64,000 nt of DNA from Pseudomonas anuradhapurensis (GTDB lineage: Bacteria; Pseudomonadota; Gammaproteobacteria; Pseudomonadales; Pseudomonadaceae). Shown here one piece after another: positions 9,288 through 17,447 of the stretch (the stretch's first letter is position 1; every line of letters starts with the position of its first letter). The notes beneath the pieces were generated by a model, which was not told the DNA's origin, did no database searches, and was given only the letters and a program-made list of their open reading frames with translations. The stretch covers positions 3,359,001 to 3,423,000 of the forward strand of contig NZ_CP077097.1 in the NCBI RefSeq assembly GCF_014269225.2, in the 5' to 3' direction. A program made the position numbers and the translations under genes.

Positions 9288-10233
9288 GCTACTAACCCCG
9301 CTTTTCTGAATTGCAATAAATAGCCCTCATCATCCAGCAAATCAGTCCGTTCAATCGCTCGAAGCGTGGGCCCAGAAACTTCAAGCATCCGAGCAGACCA
9401 ACTCGACTCCAAATAAACGACAACTTCATTTCCGATTACTGGCCGACCTTTAAAAAGCGTCTGCAAGAAAGAAATATCAGGCCTACAGAATACCGCGAGC
9501 ACCTCAAGCAGTACTTGAACTACATAATTCCTCTCGCACCTGGAGATTTTCCGCCACAGCTGAACAAAGCATTCAGAAAAGAAAACCGCATGACGCCCTT
9601 CATCATGTAGGTGATCAATAAACATATGTGCCACAGGATCTACAAGTGAGTCGCGAGACAACTTTAACAGCTCGCAAGCAATCAAAGCCTCTGAGACAAA
9701 TACAATACAAAATCGGGTTAGACACCTAAACCCTAAGGACTTTTCTCTAAAATACGATCCAACCCCACAATGCGAGTAGATTTAGCTCGCACCAGATCAA
9801 AATGCTTTGACACTTGATCTGCAATATCCCGTGAAAATAAAGCGTGATAGCCTTCATCAGCATACAACTTCAAAGCAATACGCCGCTCTCCATCCTCAAA
9901 GTACTTCTTTAAACCACCAATTACAATGCACTGCACAGCTTCGTTGACATGCGCTATCTCTAGCTCAGTCGTGTAATCCATAAAACACACTAAATGATAC
10001 ACATGCAAAATCCTCAACTCTTGCTTTGAAAGAGCTCTTACTGAGTCATGAGCTAGCACAGGACTGAGCGCAGCAGGAAACCACAAGCCAGGATCACATC
10101 GAGCAAAGTCCGCCTCTGAAAATTTATACACATAAGGCCGCGAGCGCACAGCGCTAGTCAGGTGCCAGCCTCTAAACATAGTAATACTACGATCAGTTCC
10201 TTTCCTCATGCACACACCCCATTGTAAACTCAC
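9284..10233 (-). pseudogene. AurF-like diiron N-oxygenase, split by a frameshift
   Basis: Two adjacent frames together encode one AurF-family (p-aminobenzoate N-oxygenase type) protein of about 315 residues. The upstream half (to 9733) has TTELEIAHVNEAV and YADEGYHALF. The downstream half (9685 to 9284) has SEALIACELL and HMFIDHLHDEGRHAVFF. These are the two Glu/ExxH metal-binding halves of the family. Adding one A to the AAAA run near 9745 joins them (EKKSLGFRCLTRF then IVFVSEALI). The break is thus a one-base loss in a homopolymer, either real decay or a sequencing error. The start could be the GTG at 10233, overlapping the SagB-like stop, or the ATG at 10209. Each half alone lacks metal ligands. 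Confidence 0.75.
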
Positions 10234-11272
10234 TTAAGTAGAGATTTTAGGCAGTTCGGGATAGCGGAACCATCGCTATAACCACAGCCAACAAAAAAAA
10301 TCACCTGCTCATCAGAATTTTCAAGATGTAGCAATGATTCAATGGAGGATTCATTCAACGCACCAGTTAGCCATGTATTCATCCCACGGGCAGTTGCCGC
10401 TAGTTGGAACGTCTGCGCCACATGACCAACCTCTATCAATGCCATCCGATAGGCGCGGGAATGCTCGTACTTCCACCACAATTTATCGAATCTGGATGTT
10501 AGAAACAGCCCCACTGGTATATCGTTCGCGAAATGCTGTCCTGAAGGCAAGGCGCCGAGTTTCGGTACCAATTGACTACGCCAATGCACCTGATGAAGAT
10601 GAGGGTCGTAATAATATATTCCTGGCTCTAAGCTTCGACATTAGCCACATATACATAACCTTCTGTAGCATTTAAGCCACCTGCTGATGGACTGCTACGC
10701 CGCTTGGAGAACTGCTCCACTCCTCCTTGTTGATTAGAAAGTTCCCGCCTTTCAACAAAGCCCAGTGTACGATGCAAGATCTTCCCTAGCTCAGCTATTG
10801 AAATCGGTAACTGATGGAAAGCTCTTGCTGTTGCGCGGCGTGCAAGCACCTCATCGAATTCATCAGCAGCGCAAAAACCAGGTAACTGGATACCACCCCC
10901 AACGCCCCGAAAGCTCTCAACAGGAGAAGTTTTACCCAATACATCATTACAGTGTTCTAAGTATTGAACAGCCCACTCATGCTCGCTGGCAGGCTGGTTT
11001 TCCGGAACTATATCTTTAGTACCAATATGAAAAATCCTAGACAGCACATCCCAACCCCAATCACTCTCGCCCCTGGGAGAGTCCAACATAACCTTGCAAC
11101 GTTTAAAATCCTCAACCACAGTATCACTTGAATCACTGCAACCCTGATCATAAATTAGTGAAATCAACCGATGAGCATGCTCCGCCGACAACTGATACTG
11201 CTTGTGCCTTTTGAAATCCCAGCAAATCAGAGCATTATCTACGGCAATAAAAAAGCAGTCGCTACTTATCAT
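10230..11272 (-). pseudogene. SagB-like FMN-dependent (nitroreductase-fold) dehydrogenase, split by a frameshift
   Basis: The gene starts at an ATG at 11272 behind a very strong AAAGGAGGGGG site. The N-terminal 110 residues resemble the region that precedes the flavin domain in SagB proteins. Next come RRATARAFHQLPISIAELG and PSAGGLNATEGYVYVANVE, where the frame hits a stop at 10628. Another frame continues directly with LEPGIYYYDPHLHQVHWRSQ, the WKYEHSRAYRMALIEVGHVA motif and a C-terminal IFFVGCG to 10230. Restoring one base in GAAGCTTAG near 10633 rejoins it into about 345 residues. SagB enzymes oxidise azolines in azole-containing peptides, but no YcaO cyclodehydratase gene is nearby, so the substrate here is unknown. 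Confidence 0.75.
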
Positions 11273-11288
11273 ACCCCCTCCTTTAGCC

Positions 11289-11313
11289 AAAGCGCAGGCC
11301 GGCACTGCGCTTT
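11289..11313 (-). terminator. Hairpin between the peptide gene and the SagB-like gene
   Basis: AAAGCGCAG (11289-11297) and CTGCGCTTT (11305-11313) form a perfect 9-bp stem with a 7-nt loop, 19 nt after the peptide stop and before the ribosome site of the SagB-like gene. There is no U-tract on the minus strand, so partial attenuation or mRNA stabilisation, as common after RiPP precursor genes, is more likely than full termination. Confidence 0.55.
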
Positions 11314-11332
11314 AGCACTTATCGGCTAAGGC

Positions 11333-11401
11333 TTATTTAGCCGTTTTAACCAGAAGAGCCAAATTTGCCAATTTTGCGGATTCCATCTTGATAGCTTTCA
11401 T
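11333..11401 (-). CDS. Predicted 22-residue peptide, possible RiPP precursor
   Basis: An ATG at 11401 follows GGGGA with 7-nt spacing and opens a 22-residue peptide that begins MKAIKMESAK, continues with LANLALLV and ends KTAK, then TAA. It is lysine-rich (five Lys) with a leucine/alanine core, one Ser, one Thr and no Cys. It is the first gene of a minus-strand unit with SagB-like and AurF-like enzymes and an exporter, and a hairpin separates it from them. That order is typical of ribosomally made, modified peptides. Residue composition does not fit an azole peptide; oxidation of lysine amines by the AurF-like enzyme is one speculation. The same frame is open further upstream, but there it has no ribosome site and looks non-coding. 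Confidence 0.5.
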   Translation of the reverse strand: MKAIKMESAKLANLALLVKTAK

Positions 11402-11443
11402 ATTCGATTCCCCATTAAATGCCGCGAAATTGCGACACGCCTG

Positions 11444-11471
11444 ATAATAGCGGCATCTTGAAGATGTACAA
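11444..11471 (-). promoter_or_regulatory. Candidate promoter of the peptide cluster
   Basis: On the minus strand TTGTAC (11466-11471) and TATTAT (11444-11449) are spaced by 16 nt, giving a predicted start near 11437 and a leader of about 35 nt before the peptide ATG. This is a match by eye only. Confidence 0.4.
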
Positions 11472-11913
11472 GCCGAAGCAGGCAGCGAAACTTCCGAAGG
11501 CATTGTAGGATTTTTTACCGGCACACTTGCGGACGACGCGTCTAATTCGCCTGCAGAGTATCTGGAACGCGCCAAACAAGCTATTAGGCCGCAGCTTCGC
11601 TCGGCTCATCTCAGCTGATAAAAACAATTTAGTCTCAGGTCTAGACCAGGAAATCAGATTTATTGAGGACCAAAGGACTGGAAGTTCCTGGAATGGCAGG
11701 ACCGTCGCACGCGTAGGCGATCGGATCAGTTACAGTGCCGTCATCGAAACAGATGCAGCCTGCACAATCATCGAGGGAGCGAGACACAACCTGCCACGGA
11801 CGGATCTTGGTCGAGGGAGAGCCGGGTTGGCTCATTGATTGAAAGGCCGACAGCGACATATCAGTATTACAAATACTGACACTGTCGCCGGGCAAGCCTT
11901 TCCAGAAAACCGC
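11472..11913. other. Intergenic stretch without a convincing gene; contains a perfect palindrome
   Basis: No open frame here has a good ribosome site and a recognisable product. A 72-codon minus-strand frame starting at 11859 lacks a Shine-Dalgarno. Directly before it, at 11861-11879, TCAGTATT and AATACTGA form perfect 8-bp inverted arms with a 3-nt spacer, the shape of a MarR/TetR-type operator. The base composition is mixed and the stretch looks like a junction between transferred and resident DNA. Confidence 0.4.
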
Positions 11914-12094
11914 TTAGCCTTCCAGTCCCTTCTTCAGCGCCGCCAGGCCATCTTCCTAGATGCCGGCTAACAGCGCAGTTGCTTCAGCATCGCTGATACC
12001 CATCGGCACGAACGAACCAGACCACTCCCCCGAGACCCGCTACCTTCAGCCATGTTGCCCAGTGGGGCGGCACCGAAGCCCAGCGGGTTGGTGA
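11914..12094 (-). pseudogene. Remnant of a degraded gene, aldo/keto-reductase-like N-terminus
   Basis: On the minus strand a short stretch encodes NPLGFGAAPLGNM, the N-terminal signature of aldo/keto reductases of the D-threo-aldose/pyridoxal dehydrogenase type. A different frame close behind reads GISDAEATALLAGI, an in-frame TAG, then EDGLAALKKGLEG and a stop at 11914. The core of the enzyme is absent, so this seems to be an internally deleted, frameshifted leftover. The family call for the first part is tentative and I do not recognise the C-terminal part. Confidence 0.3.
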
Positions 12095-12321
12095 TAAGGG
12101 GGTATGAGGTTCCTGTGCGTTTTCCTGATGGGAGAGTCGGTTGTGAACTCCAGTGGCTGCAATGCTATGCGCCACCCACCAAGACCGTCCAAGTCATATT
12201 TCGAACGACTTGAGACCTTTTATGCGACACCGATCAATCGTACTTCGTAATCCCACCATGGCATCTTTGCGATAGCGATCAGCGCCTTGTTGCCTTCAAC
12301 AGTCTGTCGTGCGGACTGCTC

Positions 12322-13242
12322 TCAGTAATTGAAGTCATGACCGAGCTGGCCTTGCACCCATTCAAGGAACTGACGAACCCTGAGAGCTTCAGCATGGCCT
12401 CGAGGAAATACCAAGTGGTGGGCACTGACGGGCGTCGCCAGGTCTTCTACAAATACCGGTACCAACTCGCCTCGGGCAATATAGTCCTGAGCCAGCAAGG
12501 AACTCTCCAAGGCCACCCCATACCCGTGGCTGGCGGCTTCAAGGCTCATGTACGAGCGATCGAAACTCAGCGCATACGGGGATTGCGGCAACGCCAAGCC
12601 TTGCTGGGCAAACCACTGCGGCCACTGCACCAATGCGGCCTCCGACAGGATCAGGTTCTGCCCCAGCAGGTCGCTGGGCTGCTTGACCGGTGTGCGTTCG
12701 AGCAGCCGCGGCGAAGCCAGCACGGTGGCGCGTTCATGGCGGATGGTGCGCACTTCCAGGTTGGGCCAGTTGGGATAGCCATGGCGGATATCCAGGTCGA
12801 TCTGATGACGGCCAAAGTGCAATGACTCGTACGAGCAGGACAGGTTGATCTGGATTTGCGGGTGACTGTTGCGGAAGTGGTCCAGGCGCGGCAGCAACCA
12901 GAGCAGCCCGAAGCTTGGTGCGGAATGCAGCCGCAGGCAATCGAAGCCCACGGCGTTACCGGCGCGCTCGGTGGCCATGGCCAGGCTCTGCAGGATGCCC
13001 GATACCTCGCGCAGGTACTGCTCACCCGCCGGGGTCAGCGCTACACCACGCGCCTCGCGAATGAACAATGGTCGACCAATCAGGGCCTCCAGGTTGGCGA
13101 TCTGATGGCTGACCGCTGAGGGCGTGAGGTTCAACTGCTCGGCGGCACGCGCAACGTTAGCGAAGCGGGCGACTTGCTCGAAGGCCTGAATTGCTTTCAG
13201 CGAAGGGATCTGCGGAGACTTTCTGAGAAGGTCCAGGCTCAT
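12322..13242 (-). CDS. LysR-family transcriptional regulator (GcvA-like)
   Basis: A 306-residue LysR regulator. The start is placed at the ATG at 13242, preceded by AGGA at good spacing; the frame is open 30 codons further up without a better site. Residues 15-75 form the winged helix-turn-helix (LKAIQAFEQVARFANVARAA, LNLTPSAVSHQIANLE), followed by a type 2 periplasmic-binding effector domain containing DLDIRHGYPNWPNLEV. It diverges from the SDR-MFS-transketolase operon and is probably its regulator. A T-N11-A palindrome lies in the shared upstream region. The inducer cannot be told from sequence. Confidence 0.9.
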   Translation of the reverse strand: MSLDLLRKSPQIPSLKAIQAFEQVARFANVARAAEQLNLTPSAVSHQIANLEALIGRPLFIREARGVALTPAGEQYLREVSGILQSLAMATERAGNAVGFDCLRLHSAPSFGLLWLLPRLDHFRNSHPQIQINLSCSYESLHFGRHQIDLDIRHGYPNWPNLEVRTIRHERATVLASPRLLERTPVKQPSDLLGQNLILSEAALVQWPQWFAQQGLALPQSPYALSFDRSYMSLEAASHGYGVALESSLLAQDYIARGELVPVFVEDLATPVSAHHLVFPRGHAEALRVRQFLEWVQGQLGHDFNY

Positions 13243-13313
13243 GGGCATTCCTGCATGGTTCGCGGCGGTACCTAGGGTTTTACCCGTCCATCGAACCCAG
13301 GCACAAGCCGAGG

Positions 13314-13330
13314 GCTGAATTTTTTTCAGC
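13314..13330. promoter_or_regulatory. Candidate LysR-type binding site
   Basis: GCTGAATTTTTTTCAGC has perfect 6-bp inverted arms and contains a T-N11-A motif, the core of LysR-family sites. It lies in the 196-bp region between the divergent LysR and SDR genes. Confidence 0.45.
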
Positions 13331-13438
13331 ATCGGGTGAAAGCGGCAGCGTTGCTCGGCCCGCCCAGCGAGACGAAGCTGTGCCTATCGGTTCTGCCTGA
13401 ACCGCTGCTCACAACAATAATCACCCGGAGCACTCCCG

Positions 13439-14188
13439 ATGCTGTTAACAGGAAAATTTGCCGTCATCACTGGCGCCGCCTCGCCCCGCGGTATCGGCCG
13501 CGCGACTGCCCAGGCGTTCGCCGAACAGGGCGCCAAGGTCGCGATTCTCGACCTTGATCCAACGGCCGCCGCCGAAGCCGCCGCCTCCCTCGGCGAAGGC
13601 CACATCGGCCTGGCCGCCAACGTTGCCGATGAAGCGCAAGTGCGCGATGCCATCGCCCAGGTCCTGGCGCAGTTCGGACGGATCGACGTGCTGGTCAACA
13701 ACGCCGGTATCACCCAGCCAGTGAAGACCCTCGACATCACTGGCGCGGACTATGATCGCATTCTGAACGTGAACCTGCGTGGCACGCTGCTGATGTCCCA
13801 GGCGGTCATCCCGACCATGCGTGCGCAGCAGGCCGGCAGCATCATCTGCCTGTCGTCGGTGTCTGCACAACGCGGTGGCGGCATCTTCGGCGGCCCTCAT
13901 TACAGCGCCGCGAAGGCTGGCGTACTCGGCCTCGGCAAGGCCATGGCCCGGGAGCTGGGGCCGGATAACATCCGCGTCAATTCGATCACCCCTGGCCTGA
14001 TTCACACCGACATCACGGGCGGCCTGATGCACGATGAGCGCCGTCACGCCATCATCGAAGGCATCCCGCTGGGGCGCCTGGGCGAGGCCCGCGATGTCGC
14101 CAATGCGGCATTGTTCCTTGCCAGTGATCTGTCCAGCTACCTCACGGGCATTACCCTGGATGTCAACGGCGGCATGCTTATCCACTGA
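13439..14188 (+). CDS. Short-chain dehydrogenase/reductase (SDR)
   Basis: A 249-residue classical SDR. Visible hallmarks are the NAD(P)-binding TGAASPRGIG near residue 11, LDLDP after the second strand (an aspartate there favours NAD), NNAG near residue 88, the catalytic serine in CLSSVSAQRG, and YSAAK with the catalytic tyrosine and lysine near residue 156. A typical C-terminal YLTGITLDVNGGM follows. It probably oxidises a hydroxyl group of a sugar, polyol or hydroxy acid. It is the first gene of an operon with an MFS permease and a two-part transketolase, divergent from the LysR gene. Confidence 0.88.
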   Translation: MLLTGKFAVITGAASPRGIGRATAQAFAEQGAKVAILDLDPTAAAEAAASLGEGHIGLAANVADEAQVRDAIAQVLAQFGRIDVLVNNAGITQPVKTLDITGADYDRILNVNLRGTLLMSQAVIPTMRAQQAGSIICLSSVSAQRGGGIFGGPHYSAAKAGVLGLGKAMARELGPDNIRVNSITPGLIHTDITGGLMHDERRHAIIEGIPLGRLGEARDVANAALFLASDLSSYLTGITLDVNGGMLIH

Positions 14189-14264
14189 GCATCCACCGCA
14201 TCGTGACCGGCGCCCGAGCCCGGCGCAGGTCACGCGTTCGATAACAACAAGAGATCAGAACGAA

Positions 14265-15563
14265 ATGACCACACTAGCGCTCGATGCGGTGTCCGCCGCA
14301 CGCAGCAGTGCCTACCGCAAGACGGCCTGGCGACTGATGCCCTTTCTCATGCTCTGCTACCTGTGTGCCTACCTCGACCGGGTCAATGTCGGCTTCGCCA
14401 AGCTGCAGATGATGGACGACCTGGCCCTGTCCGAAGCGGTCTATGGCCTGGGTGCGGGCATGTTCTTCATCGGCTACTTCCTCTGCGAGGTGCCCAGCAA
14501 CATCATCCTGCACAAGGTCGGCGCCCGGCGCTGGATTGCCCGCATCATGATCACCTGGGGCATCATCTCGGCAATGTTCGCCCTGGTGGAGACGGCCTGG
14601 CAGTTCTATGCCCTGCGCTTCCTGCTGGGTATCGCCGAGGCGGGCCTGGCACCTGGGCTGCTGCTGTACCTGACCTACTGGTTCCCCTCCTATCGCCGGG
14701 CGAAGATGACTGCGCTGTGGTTCATCGCCATTCCGCTCTCGGGGATGATCGGCGGCCCGCTGTCAGGCTGGATCATGGAACGTTTCGCCGGTGTGCACGG
14801 CTGGGCGGGCTGGCAGTGGATGTTCCTGCTCGAAGCCATCCCCACGGTGCTGGTGGGGATCCTGGTGCTGAGCTACCTGAAGGATGGCGTCGACCAGGCA
14901 CACTGGCTGAGCGACGAAGAAAAGGCCCTGGTGCGCAAGGAACTGGCCGAAGACGAGCAACACAAGGTCACGCATGGTTCGGTGTCCGACTTCATCCGCG
15001 ACCGTCGCCTGTGGTTGCTGGCCAGCATCTACTTCTGCGTGGTGATGGGCCAGTACGCGATCACCTTCTGGCTGCCTACGCTGGTGCGCAATGCCGGTGT
15101 CAGCGAGCCTTTGCACATCGGCCTACTGACCAGCCTGCCGTACCTGTGCGCCATCGTCGCGATGCTGCTGGCCGGACGCAGTGGCGACCGCCACCGTGAG
15201 CGCCGCTGGCACCTGGCGATCCCCATGCTGATCGGCGCCCTGGGCTTGAGCCTCGCCGCCGCGCTGGGCAGCAGCCTGACCCTGTCGATCCTCAGCCTGT
15301 GCCTGGCTGCGGCCGGGGTGCTGTCCGCTTCCTCGCTGTTCTGGATGTTGCCTACCACGCTGCTCGGCGGGGTTTCGGCAGCAGCCGGCATCGCCGCGGT
15401 GAACAGTTTCGCCAACCTTGCCGGGTTCTGCTCGCCGTACCTGATCGGCTGGGTTACCACCACCTTGGGCAGCAATGCCATCGGTATGTATCTCATCACC
15501 GCCGTGCTCATCCTTGGCGCCTTCCTGGTGTCGCGGGTACCGGCTCATCTGGTCAATCGCTGA
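14265..15563 (+). CDS. MFS transporter, anion:cation symporter type
   Basis: A 432-residue major facilitator protein with about 12 membrane segments. LCAYLDRVNVGFAK in the first helix-loop, GYFLCEVPSNIILHKVGARRW and RFLLGIAEAGLAPG are characteristic of the ACS family, which takes up organic anions such as sugar acids, phthalate or nicotinate. The ATG at 14265 is the likely start. It sits 76 nt after the SDR stop and 21 nt before the transketolase subunits, so it probably imports the substrate of this pathway. Confidence 0.88.
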   Translation: MTTLALDAVSAARSSAYRKTAWRLMPFLMLCYLCAYLDRVNVGFAKLQMMDDLALSEAVYGLGAGMFFIGYFLCEVPSNIILHKVGARRWIARIMITWGIISAMFALVETAWQFYALRFLLGIAEAGLAPGLLLYLTYWFPSYRRAKMTALWFIAIPLSGMIGGPLSGWIMERFAGVHGWAGWQWMFLLEAIPTVLVGILVLSYLKDGVDQAHWLSDEEKALVRKELAEDEQHKVTHGSVSDFIRDRRLWLLASIYFCVVMGQYAITFWLPTLVRNAGVSEPLHIGLLTSLPYLCAIVAMLLAGRSGDRHRERRWHLAIPMLIGALGLSLAAALGSSLTLSILSLCLAAAGVLSASSLFWMLPTTLLGGVSAAAGIAAVNSFANLAGFCSPYLIGWVTTTLGSNAIGMYLITAVLILGAFLVSRVPAHLVNR

Positions 15564-15584
15564 TTCGAAAAAGGAGTCACCCCC

Positions 15585-16433
15585 ATGACTGCTGTGCGTT
15601 CCACCAACGAGGCGCTGCCACTGGCTGTGCGCGCCCGCAATATCCGCCGCCATGCATTGCGCATGGGCCAGGTCCAGGGCCAGGGCTATGTCGGCCAGGC
15701 CCTGGGCGCTGCCGACCTGCTGGCCGTCGCATACTTCCACGCGCTGCGTATCGACCCCGCCAACCCTGAGTGGGAGCGGCGCGACCGCTTCTACCTGTCC
15801 ATCGGGCATTACGCGATTGCCCTCTACGCCGCACTGATCGAGGCCGACGTGATTCCCGAGGAGGAGCTGGAAACCTACGGCAGCGACGATAGCCGCCTGC
15901 CCATGTCGGGCATGGCTGCCTATACCCCCGGCATGGAAATTACCGGCGGTTCGCTGGGTCATGGGCTGGGCATCGCGGTCGGCGCCTGCCTCGGGCTCAA
16001 GCGCAAGGGTTCGGACAGCTGGGTGTACAACCTGTTGTCCGATGGCGAGCTGAACGAGGGTTCGACCTGGGAGGCGGCAATGTCGGCCAGCCATTGGCGC
16101 CTGGACAACCTGATCGCGATCATCGATGTGAACAACCAACAGGCCGATGGCCACGCCAGCGAAGTGCTTGCCTTCGAGCCGATCGTCGAGCGTTGGCAAG
16201 CGTTTGGCTGGTTCGTGCAGCGAGTGGATGGCAACGACCTGGATTCGCTGGTCAGCGCCTTCGACCAGGCCCGCGCCCACCCGGCGGCACAACCGCGGGT
16301 GATCATCTGTGACACGCGCATGGGCAAAGGTGTGCCATTCCTGGAAAACCGCGACAAGACGCATTTCATTCGCGTCGATGAAAACGAATGGGATCTCGCC
16401 CTTGAGGCGCTGGACGCCGGGAGCCAAGCATGA
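15585..16433 (+). CDS. Transketolase, N-terminal (TPP-binding) subunit
   Basis: A 282-residue protein equal to the N-terminal third of transketolase. It carries the thiamine-diphosphate motif region LSDGELNEGSTWEAA followed by LDNLIAIIDVNNQQADG, in which serine stands where most have glycine (GDGE). The substrate-side segments ISIGH-like FYLSIGHYAIALYAAL and GGSLGHGLGIAVG are present. A good AAAGGAG site precedes the ATG. The C-terminal subunit overlaps by four bases. Split transketolases of this kind serve dedicated catabolic pathways (apulose 4-phosphate and sulfoquinovose routes are known examples); the substrate here is not known. Confidence 0.9.
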   Translation: MTAVRSTNEALPLAVRARNIRRHALRMGQVQGQGYVGQALGAADLLAVAYFHALRIDPANPEWERRDRFYLSIGHYAIALYAALIEADVIPEEELETYGSDDSRLPMSGMAAYTPGMEITGGSLGHGLGIAVGACLGLKRKGSDSWVYNLLSDGELNEGSTWEAAMSASHWRLDNLIAIIDVNNQQADGHASEVLAFEPIVERWQAFGWFVQRVDGNDLDSLVSAFDQARAHPAAQPRVIICDTRMGKGVPFLENRDKTHFIRVDENEWDLALEALDAGSQA

Positions 16434-17428
16434 GCACAGTGAATGCACCGAAGAAACGCCTGACCACCTCGGCCATGATCGCCTCGATTGCCGCCGAGGG
16501 CCAGCCAACCCGCCCTGCCCCGTTCGGCCATGCCCTGGCCAGCCTGGCCGAGCACCGTCAGGATATCGTCGGGCTCAGTGCCGACCTGTCCAAGTACACC
16601 GACTTGCACATCTTCGCCAAAGCCCACCCCGAGCGGTTCTACCAGATGGGCATGGCCGAGCAGTTACTGATGAGCGCTGCCGCTGGCATGGCCCGCGAAG
16701 GCATGACCCCGTTCGCCACTACCTATGCGGTATTCGCTTCGCGTCGGGCTTATGACTTCATTTGCATGGCGATCGCCGAAGAAAACCTCAACGTCAAGAT
16801 CGTCTGCGGTTTGCCTGGCCTGACTACCGGCTATGGCCCAAGCCACCAGGCCACGGATGACCTGGCGATCTTCCGGGCGATGCCCAACCTGATGATCGTC
16901 GACCCCTGTGATGCGCTGGAAATCGAACAGGCCGTGCCGGCGATCGCCGCCCACCAGGGGCCGGTGTACATGCGCCTGCTGCGCGGCAACGTACCGTTGG
17001 TACTGGATCGCTACGACTACCGCTTCCAGCTGGGCAAGGCCCAGGTGCTGCGCGGTGGCCGCGACGTGTTGCTGATCGCCAGCGGCCTGATGACCATGCG
17101 CGCCCTGGAAGCTGCAGAGCAATTGCACAAGGATGGCGTGGATGTGTCGGTACTGCATGTGCCGACCATCAAGCCGCTGGATGAACAGACCCTCCTCGCC
17201 GAGGCGCGCAAGCCTGGGCGCCTGGTGGTCACGGCGGAAAACCACTCGATCATCGGTGGCCTTGGCGAGGCGGTGGCGGGCGTGCTGCTGCGCAACGGGG
17301 TCACGCCCACCTTCCGCCAGATCGCACTGCCGGATGCGTTTCTCGATGCGGGTGCGCTACCGACACTGCATGACCGCTACGGGATTTCCACCGACGCGGT
17401 GTCGAGGCAGATCAAGGCGTGGTTGTAG
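16430..17428 (+). CDS. Transketolase, C-terminal subunit
   Basis: A 332-residue protein with the pyrimidine-binding and C-terminal domains of transketolase. The activating glutamate lies in MGMAEQLLMSAAAGMA, and YGPSHQATDDLAIFRAMPNL and the late VTAENHSIIGGLGEAV segment are typical. It pairs with the N-terminal subunit encoded just upstream (ATGA overlap) to form one active enzyme. It is the last gene of the SDR-MFS-transketolase operon and converges on the aminotransferase gene, with a REP element between them. Confidence 0.9.
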   Translation: MSTVNAPKKRLTTSAMIASIAAEGQPTRPAPFGHALASLAEHRQDIVGLSADLSKYTDLHIFAKAHPERFYQMGMAEQLLMSAAAGMAREGMTPFATTYAVFASRRAYDFICMAIAEENLNVKIVCGLPGLTTGYGPSHQATDDLAIFRAMPNLMIVDPCDALEIEQAVPAIAAHQGPVYMRLLRGNVPLVLDRYDYRFQLGKAQVLRGGRDVLLIASGLMTMRALEAAEQLHKDGVDVSVLHVPTIKPLDEQTLLAEARKPGRLVVTAENHSIIGGLGEAVAGVLLRNGVTPTFRQIALPDAFLDAGALPTLHDRYGISTDAVSRQIKAWL

Positions 17429-17447
17429 CGCAGCCAGTCGTTGCGGG

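Noticed and set aside
8097..11401. Classical azole (TOMM) cluster
   Set aside because: A SagB-like enzyme is present, but no YcaO or E1-like partner is seen and the candidate peptide has no Cys and only one Ser and one Thr.
11641..11895. Minus-strand frame of up to 84 codons considered as a second peptide precursor
   Set aside because: No Shine-Dalgarno at any start, no resemblance to the 22-residue peptide and no adjacent modifying genes in the same unit; kept only as a note in the intergenic entry.
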